Assembly: GCF_001625215.2 (NCBI RefSeq)
Contig: NC_030381.2
Coordinates: 35,710,689 to 35,774,688 of the forward strand
Direction: 5' to 3'
Origin: Daucus carota subsp. sativus
Taxonomy: Eukaryota; Streptophyta; Magnoliopsida; Apiales; Apiaceae
DNA: 64,000 bases
In this document: positions 11,905 to 24,700 of the stretch, in pieces
How positions within the stretch are numbered: position 1 is the first letter of the stretch
Layout: every line of letters begins with the position of its first letter
Notes under the pieces: generated by a model
What the model saw: only the letters and a program-made list of their open reading frames with translations
The model's database searches: none
What the model was told of the DNA's origin: nothing
Made by a program: the position numbers and the translations under genes

Positions 11905-12923
11905 GTAATTAGTTCCTCCGCATTTTTTATTTTGTTTTTACGTTAATTTAGATCTATTTTCCCGCGTTTTTCTGTTAATTTGAGCTTGATTTTCGTGAAT
12001 TTCTGTATCTGTTTGTAATTGTTTGTGATATGTGTTGTATTAGTCAAGTAGCTGCGGAATTTGAAATTCTGGTAAGCTTTGATGATTAGATCTGATTACG
12101 TCTGTTGATGAGTTGGGATTAATTAGTTGCACATTGTTGCCATTCATCATGATTTGCAGGAGAAATTTATTCTAGTTCTGATTTTGATTTGATTCATCAC
12201 ACTTTCTTAGTCCTTGATTTATATTTCGAGTCTGCATTTAGACTGCCTGTATTTGTACTTAAAATGTTGAGGAGATCATACAATTATAGAACTTTCAGCG
12301 AGTTATTTACAGTTTTTCGGTGCACTACCATTTGATTGAAGTGTATATGCTCATATGTAGATCCTATTTCCGGCATTAAGGATCAGATCACTTCGTAACT
12401 AGAACAAGGAGTTGTAAACTTAAGAATGTTATTGATATCAAAAAAATGTATGAAGCTTTTGAAGTTTTCCTTATACTAAATTTGATTGAAAATAACTGAT
12501 AACATATTAGCATTGATGGTATTACATTGGCATATATGAGATCAGGGTGTTTCTATTATATAAAGTATTTCGTGTGAAGCTTGGAAATTAATTTTTTAAT
12601 GATTAAATTTGTTTACTGACAGTTTTACATGTATTTGAGTATTTCATTGTTGTTTAGTTGTAGGAAGTAAGTGACTAAATACAAGATCAGTTTGAGGCTG
12701 CCTCTATCGTCATAAAGATTCACACTAACAAGATGAAATAACACACACACACAAACACATGTATATAATAGGATGATCTGTCATGTGTCTCATCATAAAA
12801 CATGTTAAAAGTGTCTTCTCCGGCAAACAATTTCTTTATTTCATTTTAGGTGAAGTCCACATTGCAATTGACCATTTGTCTGGGTATTAGACAGTTATGT
12901 ATATATGTTTATATTCCTTGCAG
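11905..12923 (+). other. Intron in the 5' UTR of the ACLB gene
   Basis: Donor CTCTCAG|GTAATT ends a CT-rich leader at 11904. Acceptor TTGCAG at 12923 lies 20 bp before the ATG at 12944. The interior is T-rich and non-coding, as in plant leader introns that raise expression. The model is inferred from splice signals and distance, without transcript evidence. Confidence 0.7.
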
Positions 12924-12943
12924 GTTCCTTTGAGTGATCAAAC

Positions 12944-15900
12944 ATGGCTACTGGACAAATATTTTCAAGGACTACACAAGCATTGTTCTACAACTATAAA
13001 CAACTACCTATCCAACGGATGCTTGATTTTGACTTTCTTTGTGGTGTGTCCACCTTCCCCTTGTGATCTGATGTCTTAATATTATGATGTTTTTTGAAGA
13101 ATTTGTCTTAATGCAAAATTGTCAATTGTTTTTTTCGTGCTCAAGTAATGTTATATTATATCTACAGGTAGGGATACACCGTCAGTTGCTGGAATAATAA
13201 ATCCTGGTTCAGAAGGATTTCAGAAACTCTTTTTTGGCCAGGAAGAAATCGCCATACCAGTACACTCAACGTTAGTTTGTAACCACTTTGCTCCTTTTTG
13301 AACTTAATGCAATTCATTGTAGCTATGAACTCGGAAAAGACATATTGCACAATAACAACTACTCACATTTTACTTTGTGATTCTCTGAGCTTAACTAGTT
13401 AATTTTTCTGTAATGTAGTTAAACTTATTTTATATGACAACTTATTATAGTCCACCTTTTGCTTATATGGTCATATTGATTCACTTATATTTTTTATGAT
13501 TATAATTTTCCCCATAATTACTGTTGAGCATAGGGGAATGAACACACACTAGTATTAATAATAACTAATACGGTCCACTGTACAGTTTTGTATCAGGATC
13601 CTTGCAAGATACTTTTGTTATGGATTCTAATATATTTTAAGATTGGAACTGGATTATGAATGGAGCAAATAAAAATAGTCATAATTCGGTCCATGATGCA
13701 ATATATCTTAATGAAGAAAAGTATGGTCTTCTAGTGACAACTTGTCCTGCAATTAGACTCTGTGAAATGTACTCTCTTTAGTAGAGATTTATAGAAGATC
13801 TACCTCATTCAGTGTTGTGTGGTTGGGGTTGAATTACTTACCTTAATTGTGATTTACACTGTTTATCAGCATTGAAGCTGCCTGTGCTGCGCACCCTACT
13901 GCTGATGTATTTATTAACTTCGCATCATTCAGAAGGTCTGTCCATGAACTTCTGAGTTTCTTTAGAGTTAAAGATACTACGAAGCATCACATTATTTTAG
14001 CTGGATATGAACACATTAGCTCTACATTTTTTCCAGTGCTGCTGATTCATCTAAATCGGCTCTAAAACAGCCAACTATTAGGGTTGTGGCTATAATAGCT
14101 GAAGGTGTTCCAGAGTCTGACACCAAGGAATTGATTGCATTTGCAAGAGCAAACAATAAGGTAGATTTGGACAAGGTTTTCTTATGACTTGTTTTTCAGA
14201 TATATAGTTAGAGTACACCTTACCCATGTTAACTTGAATCAAGTCTTGCATGTGTACTTCATGTATGCCTTCTAAAGTTATAGCGGAGTAATATAAATTT
14301 TAGTTTAAGATTGAACCTTGATGTTCTGTTCAGGTTGTTATTGGCCCTGCTACTGTTGGGGGTATTCAGGCTGGGGCTTTTAAGATTGGTGACACTGCTG
14401 GAACAATAGATAACATCATTCAATGCAAGCTTTATAGGCCTGGATCTGTAGGATTCGTCTCAAAATCTGTAAGTATTTTTTTTTTTAAAAGAGCTTCACA
14501 TTTTGTATATTATTTTGTGTATTTTTATACATGGTTTGCCTATGAGCCTTTTATCTGCGATAAAGACTTTCTTGATGCTCCATATTTCTATGAACCCTTT
14601 ATCTGTTGTAATAATAAAAAATGTTATTGATAGGATTATGACTTAAACTATTAGATGCTGTAAATTCTAGACATTAATAGCACATTTATCGTACAAGATG
14701 TTCTACGGATAGTGTAGAATTTCCTTTGGCCTTTCCCTTCCAGAAAAATGTATAGTCTTGAATTGTCATGTATCAATAGGGCTAATTGATAATCATGAGA
14801 TGCACTTACAGTTGGTATGAACTACAGGGTGGTATGTCCAATGAAATGTACAATACAATTGCTCGTGTGACTGATGGAATTTATGAAGGTATCCGTACAT
14901 CGTGGGTATATAATACGGTGTTCTGCTATTTTAATGATTTAATATATAATATTAAACTGCACAAAATGCAGGCGCTAATTTATTAGTTCTGCAGGTATTG
15001 CCATTGGAGGAGATGTGTTTCCAGGTTCAACCCTGTCTGATCATGTTTTGCGCTTTAACAACATTCCTCAGGTATAGCACTGTTTCTCTTGAACCGTCTT
15101 CCAAGAGGTCATGGCAAAAAGTTACCTTGCAAATATCAAAATCCCTGTCGGATAGAGGCTTTAGACTGCATATGGGAACCAAAATATTACATTATGTTTA
15201 TTCAGAAGTGCATAGTAATAAATTGATCTAAGAACTGTTATAGGTGTAGTCTATCACTATGATGTCTATTGCGGTGAGTGTAGGTAACAGTTATATATCC
15301 CTAAATATTCTTTAAGTGTAGTCACACAAGTCCTTAACTCCTCATTAGCAAATACTTTAAACAATACTATGTAATGTGGCCCCATCAGAAAATACCTGTC
15401 AAAAGCTAAAATTCTTAACAGTACTAAGTTCTTTTTCTCACTATGTTCCATAATAAGAGCACTGCATGCCAGTACCTGTCAAAATTACGTAACGGCTGCA
15501 AAATGTAAAAAAAACCCTAATTCTTGGTGGAAAGGGGCTACGGAAGAATAATAAACACTAAATATTTACAAAATTAAGTCTTTTTTTCAAGGGAGAAATC
15601 AGGTTATGCCTATAAATTTAGCTTTAGAAGTTTCATCACAGTTCATTGTCAGAATGCCTGGTTTATGTTGCCACCAATGATGTCATGCATGTGATACAAG
15701 GCTTAAATTTTGACATTTCAGTTCTAAATTTGATAAGTTGCTGGCCCTGCATGTAATTCTTGTTTTGCTTGATATTGGTATGGCTCAGGTCAAAATGATA
15801 GTTGTACTTGGGGAGCTTGGTGGGCGAGATGAATATTCCTTAGTTGAAGCCCTAAAAGAGGGAAAAATTAACAAACCAGTAGTTGCCTGGGTCAGTGGAA

Positions 15901-17908
15901 CTTGTGCAAGACTTTTCAAATCAGAAGTACAATTTGGTCATGCGGTGAGCTTCTACTATAAGATCTTTGTTAAAGTTAATTTAATTTTGCTGATTAGGAA
16001 TGGTTTAATATTTTGCTGTGTTGTCCATGCAGGGGGCGAAGAGTGGTGGAGAAATGGAGTCTGCACAGGCCAAGAATCAGGCACTTAAGGATGCTGGGGC
16101 CGTTGTTCCAACTTCATACGAAGCCTTCGAAACTTCAATCAAGGAAACATTTGAGAAATTGGTATAAACCTCATGCAATTGATTTTCATCACATTCAGCA
16201 ACACTGTACTGTTATATCTTGATTACCAAATTTGAGCTCTTTGGTTAGGCTGAAGGAGGGGAGATTTCACCGATAAAGGAAGTTCAACCTCCGCAAATCC
16301 CTGAGGATCTTAGTTCTGCGATCAAGAGTGGAAAAGTACGAGCTCCAACTCATATTATATCTACCATCTCTGATGATAGAGGTAAGAAGTTGACATTTTG
16401 CTTGCAGCACGGCAACCATTTTATTTCTTTCTCTGAAACTGTATGTCACTTTAAACTGCAGGTGAAGAGCCATGTTATGCTGGTGTTCCCATGTCCTCCA
16501 TTGTTGAACAAGGATATGGTGTTGGTGACGTTATCTCCCTATTGTGGTTCAAGCGCAGCCTTCCTCGTTACTGTACACAATTTATTGAGGTCAGCCTTGC
16601 ATGATGTGGTGTATTATGTTAGTTCCTCTTGCAAATCATAAATCTGTATTTAAAACCTGTTGTTCAGTTTGCTGAATACTTGCTTTCTACTTTCCACGCC
16701 TTCTAGCTTCATCTAAATGCTGCAGCATCAATATCTTGCTCTTTTCTGATTAATGTACCTAAACTTGGTCAGATTTGCATTATGTTATGTGCCGACCATG
16801 GTCCTTGTGTATCTGGTGCTCACAACACAATAGTAACAGCAAGGGCTGGAAAAGACCTTGTGTCTAGTCTTGTTTCAGGTAACTTATAGATACCTTGCAT
16901 ACTATGGCCTCTTTAATTGAGTGTTCATTCATACAACCTGCCTGTAATAGAATATTGAATAAATTAATACATGCAACAGGTTTGTTAACAATTGGTCCAC
17001 GTTTTGGTGGGGCTATTGATGATGCCGCTAGATACTTTAAGGATGCTTATGACAGGGTGAGTCTGAGGTTGATTTGGCGGTATTACAATAACTCCCTAAA
17101 CTCCACAGTGGTCCCAGAAACAGCGGTTCACTTTGAAAACAGGGAGTTATGGTTTTTTGGCAGTTCTAACTATGTAAAAATACTAACTTTTGCACCTTTT
17201 ATGTCCAGAATCTTACACCTTATGAATTTGTTGAAAGTATGAAAAAGAAAGGAATTCGTGTTCCAGGAATCGGACATAGGTAGAGTGGGTTCCTTTTTGA
17301 TCTTTAGATTAAATCTGTTAAAGGTTTGCAAATTGGCTTAATGTGTATTCTTTGTTAAATAGAAGCTTAACTGGAGTTTCTTTATTCTATATGTGGAATA
17401 CAATAAAATAATAGGATAAAGAGAGGTGACAACAGAGATAAGCGAGTAGAGCTTCTACAGCTCTTTGCACGTACTCATTTTCCTTCTGTAAAGTACATGG
17501 AGTATGCAGTTCAAGTTGAAAACTACACTCTCTCAAAGGCAAATAACCTGGTACTTAATGTTGATGGTGCCATTGGATCTCTGTTCTTGGATCTCTTAGC
17601 TGGGAGTGGAATGTTCACCAAACCAGAAATTGATGAGATTGTTGGTATTGGTTATCTGAATGGGCTTTTTGTCCTTGCCCGCTCCATTGGTCTCATTGGG
17701 TGAGTTAGATTTGGTTGTGTAATATTTATTAATGTCCTTGGCTATCTGCTTGCTGAGTGAGCTTCTTTCTTAAAAATGTGGTTAAAGTGGTTAATCCAAT
17801 AATATATCTTAACCTCTTTCTTGAATTTGCAGGCATACCTTTGACCAAAAGAGACTGAAGCAGCCACTATATCGTCACCCATGGGAAGATGTTCTTTATA
17901 CAAAATGA
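12944..17908 (+). CDS. ACLB: ATP-citrate lyase beta chain (EC 2.3.3.8)
   Basis: Catalytic subunit of plant heteromeric ATP-citrate lyase, which makes cytosolic acetyl-CoA and oxaloacetate from citrate, CoA and ATP together with the ACLA subunit. Sixteen coding exons: 12944-13043, 13168-13270, 13870-13935, 14037-14160, 14334-14468, 14828-14888, 14995-15071, 15789-15944, 16033-16161, 16249-16381, 16462-16589, 16773-16878, 16980-17056, 17209-17279, 17415-17699, 17833-17908. They total 1827 nt, giving 608 aa, the usual length of the plant subunit. The start [19 protein letters not shown] is typical. The succinyl-CoA-ligase-like part carries [16 protein letters not shown]; its histidine (about residue 273) matches the phosphohistidine of the family. 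The C-terminal citrate-synthase-like lyase part has [14 protein letters not shown] and [13 protein letters not shown]. All junctions are GT-AG and in phase. The gene appears intact. Confidence 0.97.
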
Positions 17909-17952
17909 GGGGTTTCTTTGACGGTAACAGCCTATTCCATTCGAGTTACCTT

Positions 17953-18068
17953 TCAGAAGTTCCTGCATAATTGCGAGATGTTTGTTTAGTTATTATTAGA
18001 ATTGTATCTTGTCAGAAGTTCCTGCATAATTTGTGAGTTGTTTGTTTAGTTATTAGAAGTGTATCTTG
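17953..18068 (+). repeat. ~59-bp tandem duplication in the ACLB 3' UTR
   Basis: TCAGAAGTTCCTGCATAAT begins at 17953 and again at 18012. Each is followed by GTTTGTTTAGTTATTA and GTATCTTG. The copies differ by a few substitutions and small indels. The repeat begins 45 bp after the stop codon, so it is probably transcribed. Confidence 0.85.
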
Positions 18069-19767
18069 TCCTGCTATATTCGAGAAGCTTTGACCAAAGG
18101 AAAGGAAACCTCTGAGCCAAAAACCTGGCATAGTTAGCAAGAGTATGGATACTTTTGTTGTTAGTTTTAAAGATAATAAAAGATTTAATATTTTTCTATT
18201 CATTAGTATACATTATATATATTATGTACTGGAATTATTTGGTTTAAACTTTAATTGTACTGCCAAAGTAGGAACAAAAATATACTTCACTGAAAATCCT
18301 TCGGGCTTTTGCGGTTTGTTTTTGATCCATGACATCGATTTTAACCAATGTCAATCTGGTGGGAGTTCAGTTTTGAATGCTTGCAAATCACACCAATCAT
18401 CCTATGAGACAAATTTAAGGTGCGGTTACGTGATTGTGTTAGGTTGATAATTTAAGAGCGGTAGCTATTTTTCTTTTATCTAAAGCTTTATTGATTTTGA
18501 CGTACTTATATTTTAAGATTTCTGCAAGTGCGTGCAACTTTTATAATCATGTTAAGATATCTAGGTGTACGGGGGAGAAGTCAACTTGTATTTTCATATC
18601 CAAAAATATTTAAATCTCATTAATAAACTTTTTTTGTAAATAGAAGATGTTGTTCCTTTAGTTATAATTTTAATGTATATTGTATATACATCAAAATTAT
18701 TAATTAAATTATTATATTTTTGGAACAAAAGCTTTTTAAGAACTACATTTTTTTCTTTAAAAAAAAAAGCTTTATTTCTTTCCCGACACGTCATATGAAA
18801 CATAGTCTTAGATAAAAACAATTAAAAATCATTGAACGGGCTATTCATGACTGGATGGATAACTATGAAGTGGGGCGCAGGGATGACAAACTGATGAACG
18901 ATAAAATATTGGCTAGAGAATAAAGCGTGACAAGAGAGCCGCACTATAAATAACAACCAATCGATCTAAAATGTGATACATTTTTATGGAAAGTTAGTTA
19001 TAATTATCATGTACACTACCTGCGGGAGAAAGTGACAACCTCAGGAGTCATTTTCGTAATTTGAATAATTATTATTTTCCACAGTTATTTATTTTTTGGA
19101 TAAAAATTAAACAAACAAATTTAATTTAATTTAATTTATAATTATTATCTATATGATAATACCTTTACAAAATTGTAAACAGTGATGCATTAAATATTGT
19201 TTAGAAGTTTTATAATTTAATATTTAATATTTTAAAATAAAAAATTCATTAACCTAAATAACATTTTTGACAAAAATATACGTAAGATTGTCCTATGAAA
19301 ACAAAATTCTAACTATATAATAATATGAAAAAAAATTCAATCACAACAAACTGAAGATGGACTCTATTGTACCTAAAAGAAATATAATTTGGAATCACAT
19401 AACTGATATAAACACTGATTTTAGTAATTTTCGGGAGGTTTTTTTTTTTCCCTTCCATAAAATGGTTGTATCATATCAAGATTGGAAGTTATAATATCCG
19501 GATGAACATAGTTTACTTCATTCAAGAAAGTGTATTATGTAACCGAAAATAAGTAAATATTTCAGATGTCTATATAACATTGTCTTTCAAATCAGAGATA
19601 ACCCATAAAAATGGATCTCGTTAAAACCTCTCAAGAGTAAAATTCTTTGGGAAAAAACTCAAGGAGGAAAGTGTATTCTTGGATGAATGTTACACCAAAA
19701 TACACATTTGACCAAAATGTGATTATATACCACAAGGGATCGTAAATATCTATAAGATATTCATAGG
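18069..19767. other. Intergenic DNA after ACLB
   Basis: Contains short uninformative ORFs only. No conserved coding pattern, RNA gene or delimited repeat was recognised. The sequence is AT-rich, with scattered poly-T and poly-A runs. Confidence 0.45.
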
Positions 19768-19954
19768 GCCGTTAACGTAACGAATATTTAACGAACTATT
19801 CGGTATTCGAATTCGTTTAATATTATTCGTCTTTGTTTATTAATAAATATAAATATAAATTCAAATTTTAAAAAAATTCGGTTTGTTAACAAATACGAAT
19901 TCGAATAGATAAATATTTGTATTCGTTATTCGCTTAATTATTCGAAAATTATAT

Positions 19955-20724
<770 letters not shown>

Positions 20725-21076
20725 TATATAGAATTATATATATATATTATATATATATACATTATTTTATATTATATAGAAAAATATGATATAAAATAAT
20801 ATATCACTTGTCATAATATTTTTTTAAGAGGTTGAAAAAACTTTAACATTTTGGTTGTAATTAGAATATTATTTTCTTTGAGTTGGATGACTGTAGTATT
20901 TGTACTTTATAATTTGCTTAAATTAGTGAAATACTAGAATTCATAACTTTGTCAAGGTCCAACACTTTAGTTATTTAGTTTCATTTTTTTTAATTGAGTA
21001 CTTTAAACAAATATGAATAATTCGTGAATTTAACCGAATCCGAATACAAAAACAAATAATTATTCGGATATTTAAC

Positions 21077-21792
21077 CCATCTACAAATAATCTAAAAGTA
21101 AATAAACACTCAATGTCATGAAAAAGTATTGTGAAAAACACAAATCGAAAGTAATTAATCAAAAATAAAATAAAAATTAATTAAATAGGTAATTAAATAT
21201 TCAAAATTTTAATCGCTTCGATTATTTACGGAAATATAACAAAGAACAAGCATGAAGCTGTAATGCGAATGTGGATAACATTAACAAACCTGTACAAAAA
21301 GACAATGGATCTTTGTCCTTGCATATAAACCTAATTTGCTGGGTTCTATCAGATGGCACCATGCATTTATATATTTTCCACACTATTTTTAAACCAACTC
21401 TATCAACCTCAAAATTATATAAATTTCAACCTATTATATAAATCTCCAATTTTCTCACCGAAAATAAATTCCGTTGTGGTGGTTAAGAAAAAGAAAGTGT
21501 GACCCATCAAGAACCCAACGGTTGCTACTCTTTTCATAATTAGTTTTATTAAATTCCCCATTATTTCATTTGTTCCCATACCGTGTGACTGTGTGAGAGA
21601 GAAAATATTAAAAAGAAAATAAAAAATAAAAAGCAGCCATTAAGCTTAGCTAACAAGCTCAGCCTTCATCACATTCCCTTTTTGGTCACACACAGTTACA
21701 CACAGTTATAAATGGAATGATTAACTGATTCATAACAGAATCAGCCGCACCTATACATACAACTGCACACCTATACATACAAGTGTTTGTAA
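21077..21792 (+). promoter_or_regulatory. Promoter and 5' leader region of the PAS-Raf kinase
   Basis: This stretch runs up to the ATG at 21793. The last ~200 bp hold GTGTGAGAGAGAAAA, ACACACAGTTACACACAG and the duplicated CACCTATACATACAA (two copies at about 21749-21783), typical of a transcribed leader. No single TATA box could be fixed with confidence, and no other gene is seen. Confidence 0.4.
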
Positions 21793-24700
21793 ATGGAGAA
21801 TAAAACAGAGGAGCTGATAAAGAAGATCCAAGTGTTGGAATCAGAGCATGAGCAACTCAAGCAGGAGATGTCTAAGTTAATCATCTCCGGCGATCATCAC
21901 CGACGGTCTCAGTCTATTTCGCCGCAGAGACGCCGGAGATTCGCCGGAGATTCTGGCTCCTTAGCTGCATTTAGAAAAGGCTCTGCTTCTTTCAGGCATT
22001 CTTCGCCTTTGAGGAGAGAGAGTAGGAGTACTGTTGTTGCAGCTGGTGCTGAGCCGGAGAATACGGCGGCGGCGGCGGCGGCGGAGTTTAGTGATAGTCA
22101 GTATTTGAGTATACTAGAGTCTATGGGACAGTCGGTTCATATATTTGATTTGAATTTTCACATTTTTTACTGGTGAGTGTTTTTATCTGAAGTTAATTGT
22201 TGATTGTTGGTGATTTTGTGATTTTTATATGCTTGTTAAGATAACAGATTCTTGATGTTTGTTACGATTCTGAAAGAGCCGGGTTAAAAGGAATTAAGAT
22301 TTGAAAGAAAATATCTATTGATTTTGTTGATTTTTTGTTTACTACTTTTACTAGTTTGGTGAAGTTGATAGATTTTGTGATAAGTAGTTTTTCTAAGCTA
22401 AAAGTAGCGTTTGGTGGATTATTTCTGCTTTTGTATAGAAGTTGCTTTTAAGTTTCAACTTGATTTCAAATAAACAGTAACTATTTTTATGGAACACTTC
22501 TCAGTTGATTCTCGCAACATTTTCCCTGACTTCTAAGTATTAGCCTATTAGGAGCAGAACTTAATTTAAGAAACTTTTTAAGCTGAGTTTGGTAAATTTA
22601 TCTGTATTTGTGCTAGGTGGTTGAAGACTCTACTGTAGTTGGAACTCTTATAATTTATTTTTTTTGGATTGTTCAGGAATCCAACAGCACAACGGTTGTA
22701 TGGATATTCTGCTACTGAAGCTCATGGACAGAATGTTATTGACCTACTACTGGATCCAGAAGACTGTGTTTCAGGTCATAATATATTAAATCATACTTTG
22801 AGTATGAGGGAGACTTGGACAGGGAAGTTTCCGACTAAGACAAAGAGAGGTGCAAGACTTGAAGTTATTGCCACTAACTCTCCGTTTTATGATGATAATG
22901 GCAATTTGATTGGGGTTATTTGTGTATCAAATGATTCTAGACCATTTGAAGATATGAGTTCAGCTTTGCTTGCTGCACAGAAAGTTGATACTGATTCGAG
23001 TGTTGTTAGCCGGCCAAGGAGAATTGCTTCAGCTAAACTTGGGCTAAATCCTCAACAGCCTCTGCAGGTTGCGATTGCCTCGAAGATATCAGATTTGGTT
23101 AGTATGTAGTCCTATCTATTTACTATGTTCTCTATTATTCTAAGCTATGCATTGATTTTTTCGAAGTACTGATCAGGCTTCCAAGGTGAGCAGCAAGGTC
23201 AAGTCGAAGATGAAGACAGACGATGGCATTATGGACCGTGAAGGAGGAAGTGGTGGAAGTCATAATTCTGATCATGGCTTTTCAGATACTTCTTTGTTTG
23301 AACAAAAGGAAGATGCTGCTTCAAGTGGTGGTAGTACCCCTAGGGGAGAGATTCACCCATCTTCATTTGGAGTCTTTTCTCACACTGCTCATGATGTATA
23401 TCTGAATGGCAAAGAATCGAGAGATTGTGGTGATGAGTATGAGGGAAAAATTGGGATCCATAAGATTATTACTTCAAAGGCAGAGGCATGGATGAGCAAG
23501 AAAAATATAACATGGCCATGGAAAGTAAATGGACAGGAAAGGTTGGAACCAAGAAGTGCTAACACCGTCCTGCCCCAGTTAAATGCTGCTCAGGAGAGTA
23601 ATTTAGCTCATAAAATGACCCATAACACATCTGCAAGACCAGATAATCATGAGTTTGAAAACAACAGATCACCACACAAGGAGGCTCCGGGGTCCTGGCC
23701 ATCAATAAATGTTTACAGCTCAGGCAGTTTAAGTAGCTGCGGTAGCACGAGTAGTAGTACCATTAATAGAGTGGACATGGAGGCTGATTCTCTGGACTGT
23801 GAAATCTTGTGGGAAGACTTGACAATTGGAGAACAAATTGGGCAAGGTATAATTATAATAAAATTTAAATTCTGGTCCCCATTTCAGTTACTGATTGTGA
23901 AGCTCCCTAAATTCCAGTTGCAGATTGTTTATTACTGAAGTCATAATTTCCCAGCATTTTCCAGAATACATTGTCCTTTATTTAGTAGATGGTCTTTTGT
24001 CCAAACCCTCCTACTAATATCCTCACAGTTGCACAGACACCTTTTTTGTTGCTTATGAATGAGTTTGTAAGCCTGGCTGGGCTTGTTATGGTGAAAATAT
24101 ACACTTTACCTGTAATGGGCCTTCGAGCAAGTGGAATTAGTAATGTATATTTAGAGCATCTCCAATAGGCTCTTAAATCATGTAAAATAAATAATATAAT
24201 ATGCGACTCTTAGCAAGTTAATACATTGAATAATGTGACAACTCCAACACTACTCGTTATACTTGCTCTCTATTTATATTTATTATTATCTGAGGGAAAA
24301 GTTGGAGATAGAATTGGAGAGAAGTGAATATTATATTTTATGATAATAAGTTGAGAGTATCTAGATACTCTTTCAAAGAGAGGAGAGATAGAAGGCTCTT
24401 AAATTTTATAGAGCCACTAGAAGCCTATTGGAGCACTACTTTTTACATCTTTAAATTTAAACTTAAGAGCTTGTTTGAAGAGCCTATTGGAGATGCTCTT
24501 AGTGGCATTAAAGTATAAGGTCCATTTAGTAGCTTTCCCCAACACCCTATGGTTTTGGAGAAGCCGGTCTAATAAACTAGCTAATCATTTATTTGTCTGA
24601 TTCTTCACTCTTAATTATGTTCTTGCAGGTTCTTGTGGAACTGTTTATCATGGCCTGTGGTATGGATCAGTATGTTCCTTGTCTCTTTCTTGTAATATTG

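Noticed and set aside
11660..11908. Open frame across the (CT)n tract
   Set aside because: Its Leu-Ser repeats come from CT dinucleotides in the ACLB leader, and it has no family pattern.
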